NCBI GenBank assembly: GCA_900549235.1
Contig: URNT01000008.1
Location: forward strand, 34,299 to 98,298
Direction of reading: 5' to 3'
From: an uncultured Clostridium sp.
Lineage (GTDB): Bacteria; Bacillota; Clostridia; Lachnospirales; Lachnospiraceae
Length of the DNA: 64,000 nt
Part shown: positions 57,106 through 64,000 of the stretch, piece after piece
Position numbering within the stretch: position 1 is the stretch's first letter
Layout: every line of letters begins with the position of its first letter
Program-made: the position numbers and the translations under genes
The notes under the pieces: generated by a model
Seen by the model: the letters and a program-made list of their open reading frames with translations, nothing else
Databases searched by the model: none
Told to the model about the DNA's origin: nothing

Positions 57106-58509
57106 TTACTTTCCTTGCAACACCATATCTAAAAGTTGGGATAAGGGTTCCATGGCGTTTCGGGCTTCTTCATAGGTGTTGGTCTGGGCGCCTACTTCTA
57201 TGAGGGCGGAACGGGGGCGCAGGTGCAGGTTATAGCGGAGACCTTTTAAGTAAATTTTCCTGGCGTAGCCGGGGTAATAGGCCTCGGCTCCCAGCTTCAG
57301 GTTCAGGCTGAAGGCCAGATTTTCTTCCCTGTAGGGATTGTTCAGATAGTCAATGGGGCCCTCCGGCGTCTGGCTCAGGCCGTTAAAAAACATAACCTGG
57401 GCCGTGGGCTTGCCATCGATCTCTGTTACCAGCTTAAGATTCTCCGCCACTCCGTCCCGATGAACGTCAAGAACCACCTGGATCGAGGGATGTTCCTCTA
57501 AAATCTTTGTAATCCCCTCAAGGGCATAATTATAGGCCCGGTTCCGGTCCAGACTCCCTCCCTTCATATCATAAGGGGAGGTGTCATGGTAAACCTGATA
57601 CCCCTTTTTCTCCAAAAGCTCTGTCAGATAATTCCCTACCTCTACAATGGTCTCCCCAGGGCCGGAACCTGCAAAGGCCTCCTGAGAATGGGTATGATAC
57701 ACGAGGATCTGGGGCCCAGGAGCCTCACGGTCAAGGGTCAGGTCCTTGGACAAAAGAGTCTTTGCGTCCATCAGATCACGGTCCGCAGTGGTAGAAGTAT
57801 GAACACTGTAAAAATGCTTCATCAGAAAATCATAATCCGCAAGCTGCTCCAATACATATGTAGTGCCTGTTACCGGGCGATCAAGGGAGGCCAAAAGAGC
57901 CGGACTGGATGAGGGAAGGACCGAAGCTGTCTCCTGTTCCGGCACTGTCTCCTCCTGAACCTCCTGCCCCGATTCCTCCATACCATACCAGGCCAGATAT
58001 TCATGCTCCGCGTAAAAGGTCTGCTGAGCCCTATAATTCTCATAGGCAGGATCCATATCTTTAAATTCCCCTGCCATTTCCCCAGAGTCTCTGCCCAGCT
58101 TCTCATCCGGCCCTTCCAGAGGATAGGACCGATACCACAGGGCTTCTGTCAGGCACTGTCCCGCCCGGGAAATGAGATCGGAGGGTTGGATCTCCCAGCC
58201 CATCTCCTGTCCCCGGCCTGCAAAAAAAACAGCGCACAGAAGAACCCCCGTCAGGGCTGCAGCAGAAACCAGCCAGCCTCTCATGCCCCCTTGTCCCTGA
58301 GGTTTTTTTGAAAAAATGGTTCCCTGACGGCCATATCCAGGCCGCGGTGCCGGCAGCTCACCGGAGAGGTGAAGCCTTTGTCTCTGCTCCCCCTCTCCCG
58401 GCGGCTTTGAGCGCTCCGGTATCCCTGGAATCCGGGTTGACAGGGGCTGTTCCCATTCTCTGGCCCATCTCCCTTCCTGCTGCCGGCAGTCCCTGTATCC
58501 TGTATCCAT
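57106..58509 (-). CDS. spoIIP: Stage II sporulation protein P
   Basis: A peptidoglycan hydrolase (amidase and endopeptidase) that drives engulfment with SpoIID and SpoIIM. A cytoplasmic N-terminal stretch of about 75 basic, Pro-rich residues precedes one membrane helix ('WLVSAAALTGVLLCAVFFAG', near 78-97). The catalytic domain runs from about 255: 'PQILVYHTHSQEAFAGS' near 268, 'VLDVHRDGV' near 346 and 'ALIEVGAQTNT' near 436. 467 residues is long because of the N-terminal extension. ATG 58509 fits AGGTGGG; a GTG six codons upstream is possible. gpr lies directly upstream. Confidence 0.93.
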   Translation of the reverse strand: MDTGYRDCRQQEGRWAREWEQPLSTRIPGIPERSKPPGEGEQRQRLHLSGELPAPRPGYGRQGTIFSKKPQGQGGMRGWLVSAAALTGVLLCAVFFAGRGQEMGWEIQPSDLISRAGQCLTEALWYRSYPLEGPDEKLGRDSGEMAGEFKDMDPAYENYRAQQTFYAEHEYLAWYGMEESGQEVQEETVPEQETASVLPSSSPALLASLDRPVTGTTYVLEQLADYDFLMKHFYSVHTSTTADRDLMDAKTLLSKDLTLDREAPGPQILVYHTHSQEAFAGSGPGETIVEVGNYLTELLEKKGYQVYHDTSPYDMKGGSLDRNRAYNYALEGITKILEEHPSIQVVLDVHRDGVAENLKLVTEIDGKPTAQVMFFNGLSQTPEGPIDYLNNPYREENLAFSLNLKLGAEAYYPGYARKIYLKGLRYNLHLRPRSALIEVGAQTNTYEEARNAMEPLSQLLDMVLQGK

Positions 58510-58592
58510 CCCGATCCCACCTGTCACACCGCTTTCATTCTTATTACCATCATATGCGGCGAAGGGGCAGATATTTCTTTTGCTGTCCCTTA

Positions 58593-59564
58593 TCAGGGCA
58601 GCGGATCCTCAAATACAGCCCGGTGGATCCCTTCGGAAATAGTAAAGCTGAGCTGCTTAACAGACTGGTCTATATCCGGCGGAGTCACATAAAGAGGGCC
58701 AAATTCTGGTTCCAGCAGCTCACGGATCAGCTGATACTGCTGTCCCGGATCCATTTCTCCCAGAAAACGGCCCACACCGGCTGTCTCCTGATTTTCCGCC
58801 AGCACACGGACCAGAGCCTGACAGGTATCATGGACAATGGCGGCGGCTCCTACCACTGTAGGCACCCCGATTGCCAGAACCGGAATCCCAAGACTTTCCA
58901 TTGTAAGGCTGTGCCTGTGGTTTCCCACGCCGGAGCCGGGCTGTATGCCGGTATCCGTCAGCTGAATGGTGGTTCCCAGGCGCCTTACACTTCTGGCCGC
59001 CAGCGCATCGATGGCAATCACCAGCTCCGGCCGGGTCTCACTGATGATTCCCTTAAGGATCTCCGCTGTTTCCATACCAGTCTGAGCCATCACGCCCGGC
59101 GCAATGCCGCTGATGGAGGGCAGGTCATATTTGCCCTCCAGATGGCGGGTAACCTGAAGATTTCCCAGGACTCTGGGGCCCAGGGAGTCCGGGGTGACCC
59201 ACTGGTTTCCCAGACCGATTACCAGAATGGAAGGACATTTCTTCCCGGTCATCTCCTCCATCAGCGTTCTCAGACGCCTGGCCAGTTCATCGGAAATCTG
59301 GCTGTGGTATTCATCATCCTCCTTTGAAAGCCGGTCCGCCTCCAGGGTCAGATAGGTTCCCACCGGCTTTCCCATAGCCTGGGCCCCGGCTTCATCCAGC
59401 ACCTTCACCTCCGTCAGCCGGATCTGACTCTCCTCTAATTCCCATTCCCGGCAGCGGACGCCCAAAAGCTCTCCCGCTTCCTTCCCGGCGCACTCCCGCT
59501 CCTCTAAGGCCAGATCCGTTCGGATTTCAAAGCCTGTACTTCTGCGCTTCCTCTCTCTGTCCAT
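58593..59564 (-). CDS. gpr: Germination protease GPR
   Basis: The endopeptidase that degrades small acid-soluble spore proteins at germination. The start resembles the usual propeptide and the family's own cleavage-like sequence ('RSTGFEIRTDLALEE', near residue 8). The domain carries 'ILVIGLGNQWVTPDSLGPRV' near 115 and 'VIAIDALAARSVRRLGTTIQ' near 185. 323 residues is slightly short but complete. ATG 59564 has GGAGGTG; a ten-residue longer frame exists. It lies between rpsT (divergent) and spoIIP. Confidence 0.95.
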   Translation of the reverse strand: MDRERKRRSTGFEIRTDLALEERECAGKEAGELLGVRCREWELEESQIRLTEVKVLDEAGAQAMGKPVGTYLTLEADRLSKEDDEYHSQISDELARRLRTLMEEMTGKKCPSILVIGLGNQWVTPDSLGPRVLGNLQVTRHLEGKYDLPSISGIAPGVMAQTGMETAEILKGIISETRPELVIAIDALAARSVRRLGTTIQLTDTGIQPGSGVGNHRHSLTMESLGIPVLAIGVPTVVGAAAIVHDTCQALVRVLAENQETAGVGRFLGEMDPGQQYQLIRELLEPEFGPLYVTPPDIDQSVKQLSFTISEGIHRAVFEDPLP

Positions 59565-59694
59565 GCCTGCACCTCCAAACTGCGATTCTCCCATCAGTAT
59601 CTCTCCAAGATCTGAAAACTATGCAAAACCGGAGTCACCGAAGAATATCTCGAAAAATTTGTTACAATTTAGCCATTTTTTATCCAAATATTGC

Positions 59695-59723
59695 TTGACA
59701 TTCCCTGATTCATTCGCTAAAAT
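59695..59723 (+). promoter_or_regulatory. Promoter of rpsT
   Basis: TTGACA (59695-59700), 17 bases, TAAAAT (59718-59723). The leader to the start codon is about 90 bases. Confidence 0.8.
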
Positions 59724-59817
59724 ACAATAGTATGTTTACATTGAACTGTCCGTGTCCGGCTTTGATGGAAAACACAACGATTATGATTTATGATTAAAGA
59801 AACGGAGGTGTATTTCA

Positions 59818-60081
59818 TTGGCTAACATTAAATCCGCAAAGAAGAGAATCTTAGTAAACGAGACTAAGGCTGCAAGAAACAAGGCGATCAGATCCAAGGT
59901 TAAGACCGCGATCAAGAAGGTTGAGGCCGCTGCTGCTGCTGGGGACAAGGCTGCTGCCCAGGTTGCTCTGCAGGCTGCGATCACAGAGATCGAGAAGGCT
60001 GCTTCCAAGGGAGTATATCACAAGAACAATGCTTCCCGTAAAGTATCCCGCGTAACCAAGGCTGCTAATTCCATCGCTTAA
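59818..60081 (+). CDS. rpsT: 30S ribosomal protein S20
   Basis: The 87-residue basic protein of the small subunit, 'ANIKSAKKRILVNETKAARN' at the start. The initiator is TTG (59818-59820), with GGAGGTG nine bases upstream; no ATG is available nearby in frame. S20 in E. coli also starts with UUG, which is tied to its feedback control. It is transcribed alone, with a strong terminator, opposite gpr. Confidence 0.97.
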   Translation: MANIKSAKKRILVNETKAARNKAIRSKVKTAIKKVEAAAAAGDKAAAQVALQAAITEIEKAASKGVYHKNNASRKVSRVTKAANSIA

Positions 60082-60113
60082 TTAATAGAACATAATTCAG
60101 GAATTTCAGACGC

Positions 60114-60154
60114 AAAGGTCCTTCCGGCTTAACCCATCGGAAGGACCTTTTTTT
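60114..60154 (+). terminator. Terminator after rpsT
   Basis: AAAGGTCCTTCCG (60114-60126) with CGGAAGGACCTTT (60138-60150), a perfect 13-bp stem, followed by more T's. It may also serve the convergent gene. Confidence 0.92.
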
Positions 60155-60162
60155 CATGTCTG

Positions 60163-60744
60163 TTACATTTTTTTCTCATCATAGCAGGCTCTCACACCGC
60201 CGATAAACTTCAGCCTTGTCCTGGCACAGACCACATGGGCATTGCCGATTTCCCTGGTCCGGGTCCGTACCGGCACAGCCACATCTCTCAGATGCATCCC
60301 GATCAGGGTATCTCCAATGTCAATGCCCCCATGAGCCCTGATATGCTCCACTGCCACCGGCGCTTTCAGGCACCGGTAGGCGGCTGTGGCAAAGGAACCG
60401 CCTGCCTTCAGCTGGGGCACTACATTCACCAGCTCATATCCCCAGCGCAGGGCTGCCTCCTCCTCCAGGATCAAGGCCCGGTTCAGATGCTCGCAGCACT
60501 GAGCCGCCAAATAAATCCCCCGCTTTTCAAGCTCCTCACAAAAAGCCTCACATACCGCCTGTCCTATTTCCGCGCTGGAGTGAGAGCCGATCTTAAAGCT
60601 GTCAATCTCACTGGACGAACAGCCCACAACCAGAAGCTGTCCCGGCTTCATATCCGCCGCCTCCAGAAATTCCTCCAGCACCGCCCGGGTCTGCTGTCTG
60701 ATACCCTCCAGTTCTATTTTTTCCATCATATCCATCGCCTTCAT
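60163..60744 (-). CDS. UPF0340/TIGR01440 family protein
   Basis: A 193-residue conserved protein of Firmicutes with no settled function. Family stretches: 'QLLVVGCSSSEIDSFKIGSH' near residue 36, 'GIYLAAQCCEHLNRALILEE' near 76, 'VEHIRAHGGIDIGDTLIGMH' near 132 and 'ARTRLKFIGGVRACY' near 174. Start is uncertain among ATG 60744, 60735 and 60729; AAAGGA precedes the first. It follows holA by 27 bases. Confidence 0.85.
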   Translation of the reverse strand: MKAMDMMEKIELEGIRQQTRAVLEEFLEAADMKPGQLLVVGCSSSEIDSFKIGSHSSAEIGQAVCEAFCEELEKRGIYLAAQCCEHLNRALILEEEAALRWGYELVNVVPQLKAGGSFATAAYRCLKAPVAVEHIRAHGGIDIGDTLIGMHLRDVAVPVRTRTREIGNAHVVCARTRLKFIGGVRACYDEKKM

Positions 60745-60771
60745 TCCTTTTAAAGTGTGTTTGAAGAATAT

Positions 60772-61749
60772 TTAGTATTGATTCGCAATCAGCAGCTCCA
60801 CAGCCAGCCGGTCCTGAAGCCGCCCCGTCTTTACCTGCTCCTCTGCGTCTACACAGAGAGTGACATAAGAAAGGATCTGATCCCTTGTAAATGTTTTCGC
60901 CTGAAGCATGATTTTTCCCACTACAAAAGGCTGCAGCTTCAGCCTGGATGCGATCCCGCTCTTTTCAAGACCCTTTCCCATCAGCTCCTTTACCTGAAGA
61001 ATCTGGTTAAACTGCCTTGCGATGAGAAAGAGGATCCGCATAGGCGGCTCCTTCAGGGTCAGAAGATCCTCGTACAGATCCATGGCCTTTCTGGTCTGGC
61101 GGTTTGCAATGGCTGTGATCATATCAAAGATCTTATTGGTCACCTGAGTCGTGCAGATCAGCTCCACATCCTCATCGGTCACTACCTCCCGGCCCAGGGT
61201 ATAGCTGATCAGTTTCTCAAGCTCCGAGCTGATATTTTCCATATCATCCCCTGTTTTACTGAGAAGCAGCTCCATGGTCCGGTTTGTGATCTTCCTTCCA
61301 TTCTTTGCCAGGATCCCTGCCGCCCATCTGGCAAGCTGGGAAGAATCCTGCCTGGCAAGCTCCGCGCAGTAGCCATACTTCTTCACTGCCTTATACAGTC
61401 TGCTCCGTTTATCCACCTCCGATTCCACAAAGATCAGACAGGTACTTTCCGGAATGCGCTCTATATATGCGCTCATCTCCTCCGCTCCTGCCCCGCCCTT
61501 AAACCATCCCGTATCCTCCATAAGCACAAGACGCCGGTCAGCAAAAAAAGGCATGGTATCCGCCAGGCCGGTAACCTCATTGACATTGATACCCTTCCCT
61601 TCAAAATAGTTGTAGTTCATGGTATCCCCGCCGGTGACGGCCTCCTTTAAGCGGTTTTTATAGCTTTTCTTCAAAAATGCTTCCTCCCCATAAAGGAGAT
61701 AGGCAGATTTAAAAGTCCCGTCCTTAATGTCCTGATTCAGTATCTGCAT
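60772..61749 (-). CDS. holA: DNA polymerase III subunit delta
   Basis: The clamp-loader delta subunit that opens the sliding clamp. 325 residues, with 'SAYLLYGEEAFLKKSYKNRL' near residue 15, 'VTDEDVELIC' and 'NKIFDMITAIANRQTRKAMD' near 210, and a helical collar domain at the C-terminus. Its place beside rpsT is conserved in Firmicutes. It begins four bases after the phosphatase gene ends, so the two are one unit. Confidence 0.93.
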   Translation of the reverse strand: MQILNQDIKDGTFKSAYLLYGEEAFLKKSYKNRLKEAVTGGDTMNYNYFEGKGINVNEVTGLADTMPFFADRRLVLMEDTGWFKGGAGAEEMSAYIERIPESTCLIFVESEVDKRSRLYKAVKKYGYCAELARQDSSQLARWAAGILAKNGRKITNRTMELLLSKTGDDMENISSELEKLISYTLGREVVTDEDVELICTTQVTNKIFDMITAIANRQTRKAMDLYEDLLTLKEPPMRILFLIARQFNQILQVKELMGKGLEKSGIASRLKLQPFVVGKIMLQAKTFTRDQILSYVTLCVDAEEQVKTGRLQDRLAVELLIANQY

Positions 61750-61753
61750 AAGA

Positions 61754-62221
61754 TCAGATATTCCTTTCCTTTTCCAAAATGTAATTTAAAAGCCTGCCGC
61801 AGCCCTCCTGCACATCCCTCCAGGTCACGTCAAAATCCCCTGTATACCAGGGATCCGCCACATCACGGCCGCTGCCGGTAAAATCCAAAAGCTTAAACAC
61901 CTTCCCCTCCGGATCCCCGCCGGTAATACGGTTAATATTGCGGATATTCCAGGAATCCATGCCGATGATATAATCATAGGCAGCATAATCCGATTTCTTC
62001 ATCTGCTTCGCCCGGTGTCCCTCACAGCCAATGCCTGCCTCCCGGAGTTTTTTCCTGGTGCCGGGGTGGACGGGATTGCCGATCTCCTCGGTGGAGGTAG
62101 CGGCAGAATCAATATGAAATCTGTGAGCCAGGCCGCGGGTGGTGATGAGGTGCTGGAAGTAGTAGTGGGCCATGGGGGAACGGCAGATGTTGCCGTGGCA
62201 AACAAATAATACTTTAATCAT
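61754..62221 (-). CDS. Low-molecular-weight protein tyrosine phosphatase
   Basis: A 155-residue phosphatase. The active loop is VCHGNICRSP near residues 7-16 and the general acid is in 'VADPWYTGDF' near 122. Partner substrates are unknown; in bacteria they often act on kinase-controlled polymers. ATG 62221 is chosen, with GGAG 13 bases before; a 13-residue longer frame reaches into the element boundary. It is the last chromosomal gene before the integrase. Confidence 0.92.
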   Translation of the reverse strand: MIKVLFVCHGNICRSPMAHYYFQHLITTRGLAHRFHIDSAATSTEEIGNPVHPGTRKKLREAGIGCEGHRAKQMKKSDYAAYDYIIGMDSWNIRNINRITGGDPEGKVFKLLDFTGSGRDVADPWYTGDFDVTWRDVQEGCGRLLNYILEKERNI

Positions 62222-62406
62222 CTTTTTATATCTCCATTTAAATCTTGTATTTCTTCTCAAACGCTTGATATTTCAGGGTTTTCCGACTTTTGAGTTTTCC
62301 TTTCTTTTCAAGGTATCTTCTCAAATCTTCTCGTATTTTCTTGTGTTTTTCCCTGCAATCTTGGTAAATCCGTTGGTAAAGCAAGCGTCCTTACCAACGG
62401 GCTTTT
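62222..62406. other. Element end with likely attachment site and integrase arm sites
   Basis: The 185 bases between the phosphatase start and the integrase stop should hold the attachment junction. TTCTCAAA-like words recur (near 62252 and 62313), as expected for arm-type integrase sites. The exact core cannot be placed without the other end. Confidence 0.4.
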
Positions 62407-62408
62407 TT
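62370..62408 (+). terminator. Terminator-like hairpin at the element end
   Basis: CCGTTGGTAA (62370-62379) with TTACCAACGG (62391-62400), then GCTTTTTT. It points away from the chromosome on the plus strand and may insulate the element. Confidence 0.65.
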
Positions 62409-63606
62409 AACTATTCGCTATCCGATATACTTCTTCCTTTGCATCATCAAAATTCACATGGGTGTAAGTGTTCAAGGTTACACTGATGTCTGCGTGACCC
62501 ATGATATACTGCAAGGTTTTCGGATTCATCCCGGATTTTGCCATATTAGAGCAAAAGGTGTGCCTGCATACATGAGGGGTAACTTTCGGCATCTGGATAC
62601 GGTAAATCCTGTTGTATTTCTGAATGATATGCTCCATGTACTTCTCCCAGTGAAGGGCAACCATCGGCATATCGTTTTTATCCAAAAATAAAAATCCAGC
62701 GTATCCTTCCACCATCGGTTCAACTTTTGGTGTCTTTCGGTTGGCAATAATTCTGCGAAAACACGCTGCGACAGCTTCCGTCATCGGCACATAGCGAATA
62801 CCTTTGTCAGTTTTTGGTTCTTCAATTACATACTGCATCTGTGCAGTACGCTGTAACTGATGGTCTACCTTAATACGCATTTCTCCAAACTCAATCTCCG
62901 AAATCGTCAGCCCACAGAACTCTGAAATACGAAGCCCTGTGTGAAAAAGAATATAGATTGCATCATAGTATCTGCTGAAATGCTTATCCTCCTGAATAAA
63001 CTTCAGCAAATCTCTCTGCTGCTTTCGGGTAATCGCTTCTCTGGTAACAGAATCATTAACAATGACGGATGCCAGCTCAAATTCAAATGGATTTTTGCGA
63101 AGCAGGTCATCATCTACTGCCATCTGAAATGCTGGTCTGAGAACTCCCCGGATCGAATGGATGGAACTGTATCCTCGTCCATCAATTTGTTGGAGCTTAA
63201 TCAACCATGCCTTTGCGTCTGACAAACGCACCTTATCAATTCGCAGATTCCCAAAACTCTCTTTTTTCAGCATATTGATGACCGTTTTATATCCGGCAAC
63301 CGTATTGTGACGAACTCCTGTTTTCAATGAAACATACTTTTCTACCAGTTCCAAAACAGTATAGTTGCCACCGTTGGTTACGATACGGTCAAACAAATCC
63401 GCTTCAATCTGTTTTTCTTTCTCACGCAGGGAAGGCTCCCGCTTCTTTCCTTTTGGCATTGGGTCATTCTTGTCCAAACGCCAACTGTATACATTTTTCT
63501 CTTTTCCGTCCTCATCAATATAGCGGAACCGATACCTCCCATCTTTACGCTGGTACTCGCCCTCTCGCAAAATCCGATTACGGTTATCTCGTCTTTTCTC
63601 ACTCAT
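62407..63606 (-). CDS. int: Tyrosine recombinase (Tn916-type integrase)
   Basis: A 399-residue phage-type integrase. An N-terminal arm-binding domain ('YRFRYIDEDGKEKNVYSWRL' near residue 25) resembles Tn916 Int. The SAM-like core-binding domain follows (about 85-165), then the catalytic domain with Arg in 'TGLRISEFCGL' near 225, His-x-x-Arg in 'HVCRHTF' near 349, His in 'GHADIS' near 373 and Tyr in 'LNTYTHV' near 382. ATG 63606 has AAAGGAGAG. It lies at the end of an integrative and conjugative or mobilisable element whose body continues past the window. Confidence 0.94.
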   Translation of the reverse strand: MSEKRRDNRNRILREGEYQRKDGRYRFRYIDEDGKEKNVYSWRLDKNDPMPKGKKREPSLREKEKQIEADLFDRIVTNGGNYTVLELVEKYVSLKTGVRHNTVAGYKTVINMLKKESFGNLRIDKVRLSDAKAWLIKLQQIDGRGYSSIHSIRGVLRPAFQMAVDDDLLRKNPFEFELASVIVNDSVTREAITRKQQRDLLKFIQEDKHFSRYYDAIYILFHTGLRISEFCGLTISEIEFGEMRIKVDHQLQRTAQMQYVIEEPKTDKGIRYVPMTEAVAACFRRIIANRKTPKVEPMVEGYAGFLFLDKNDMPMVALHWEKYMEHIIQKYNRIYRIQMPKVTPHVCRHTFCSNMAKSGMNPKTLQYIMGHADISVTLNTYTHVNFDDAKEEVYRIANS

Positions 63607-63716
63607 CGTGAACTCTCCTTTCAAAAAAGAGAGCCAGACTTGCGCTCTTATCATAGCACAAATCCAGCTCTCCGCATAGTTATATCATGTGAAATCGGTA
63701 AATCTGTCAGCTCTGT

Positions 63717-63950
63717 TTACACAGCAGTAGCCTGATCCAGATACCTCTCAAATTTCTCACGCTTAATGAGGGCACGATTGCCGTTCATCACATAAAAATC
63801 CTCATTGGGATGTGTGTCAATAAGCGTTCTCAATTTTCCTTCGCCGATATGATAATATCTGGCTGCTTCCTCAATGGTAAGCGTATATCTACGCCACACC
63901 GGAACATCCGAGTAATTTTTTCCTTCAATATTCATCTTATTATTCGCCAT
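63717..63950 (-). CDS. xis: Excisionase (Tn916 Xis-like)
   Basis: A 77-residue winged-helix protein matching small excisionases of Tn916-type elements: 'VWRRYTLTIEEAARYYHIG' near residue 18, 'EGKLRTLIDTHPNEDFYVMN' near 38 and 'ALIKREKFERYL' near 60. It directs excision with Int, 110 bases away. The ATG has a GGAGGATAA site just inside the edge. The last 50 bases of the window hold nothing further. Confidence 0.88.
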   Translation of the reverse strand: MANNKMNIEGKNYSDVPVWRRYTLTIEEAARYYHIGEGKLRTLIDTHPNEDFYVMNGNRALIKREKFERYLDQATAV

Positions 63951-64000
63951 AGGCAGTTATCCTCCATACATGAAAATAGCCAGACAGAGGGTGTCGGCAA

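Noticed and set aside
58308..59327. 339-codon plus-strand frame opposite spoIIP and gpr
   Set aside because: Both sporulation genes are clear on the minus strand; the frame spans two genes and has no motif.
60757..61650. 297-codon plus-strand frame opposite holA
   Set aside because: holA has the right length, motifs and neighbours; the antisense frame is a shadow.
1..64000. tRNA or rRNA genes
   Set aside because: I saw no cloverleaf with tRNA consensus arms or rRNA-like conserved stretches on either strand; the repeat called cloverleaf-like here is not a tRNA.

Overview
The window looks like the chromosome of a spore-forming Clostridia, most likely a Lachnospiraceae member (Clostridium cluster XIVa). 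Evidence: spoIIP and gpr sit beside rpsT, holA, lepA and hemW; spacing of Shine-Dalgarno sites and -10/-35 boxes is Firmicutes-like; GC is moderate; there are several MATE exporters, a Firmicutes-type NifS-NifU-MnmA operon and a Tn916-type integrase. The species cannot be fixed from sequence alone.

Layout. 1-10.9 kb: the end of a SpoVB-like flippase, a LysR regulator divergent from a sodium:alanine symporter, a GltD-like oxidoreductase, a SEC-C methionine aminopeptidase, two MATE exporters (the second under a MerR regulator) and an NADP isocitrate dehydrogenase. 10.9-17.4 kb: an accessory stretch of small minus-strand genes, including a decayed flavin reductase, DUF6199 and DUF3784 proteins, an XRE/zinc-ribbon regulator, tiny ORFs, a metallophosphoesterase, and a GNAT acetyltransferase divergent from a MerR regulator. 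17.6 kb: a cloverleaf-like palindromic repeat; a second copy lies at 56.9 kb. 17.8-24.1 kb: ilvC-ilvN, HAD phosphatase, nudC, an HPr-like protein, MATE, SPFH and NfeD. 24.3-33.3 kb: asparaginase, then a glycosaminoglycan-disaccharide locus: mannose-family PTS IIA/IIB/IIC/IID, GH88 unsaturated glucuronyl hydrolase, heparinase II/III-like lyase, LacI regulator and an AEC transporter. 33.7-40.8 kb: azlCD, a dead PIN toxin with an antitoxin remnant, an AT-richer sugar-acid module (LysR, GntP, enolase-superfamily dehydratase) and tagaturonate reductase. 41-46.4 kb: secreted phosphatase plus YibE/F, a type III toxin-antitoxin locus, and the Pit/DUF47 phosphate importer behind PhoP-like boxes. 46.5-62.2 kb: mostly housekeeping genes: secreted DUF6612 protein, amidase lipoprotein, mnmA, nifU, nifS, APC permease, AlkD-like protein, hemW, lepA, spoIIP, gpr, rpsT, UPF0340 protein, holA and a low-molecular-weight phosphatase. 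62.3-64 kb: integrase and excisionase, one end of an integrative element.

The two strongest non-routine signals are: (1) a complete type III toxin-antitoxin locus at 43.8-44.5 kb, with a consensus promoter, two 45-nt antitoxin repeats that each fold into the same H-type pseudoknot with compensatory changes, an attenuating terminator and a CptN/TenpN-like toxin; and (2) a two-copy intergenic repeat of about 133 nt in which an outer stem encloses three back-to-back hairpins, with variable stems but conserved central hairpin and apical sequence. Regulation is unusually readable: two MerR promoters with 19-bp spacers, a LysR palindrome, an operator at the start site of the glycosaminoglycan operon, Pho boxes at 11-bp period before pit, and an Rrf2-type dyad before nifS.
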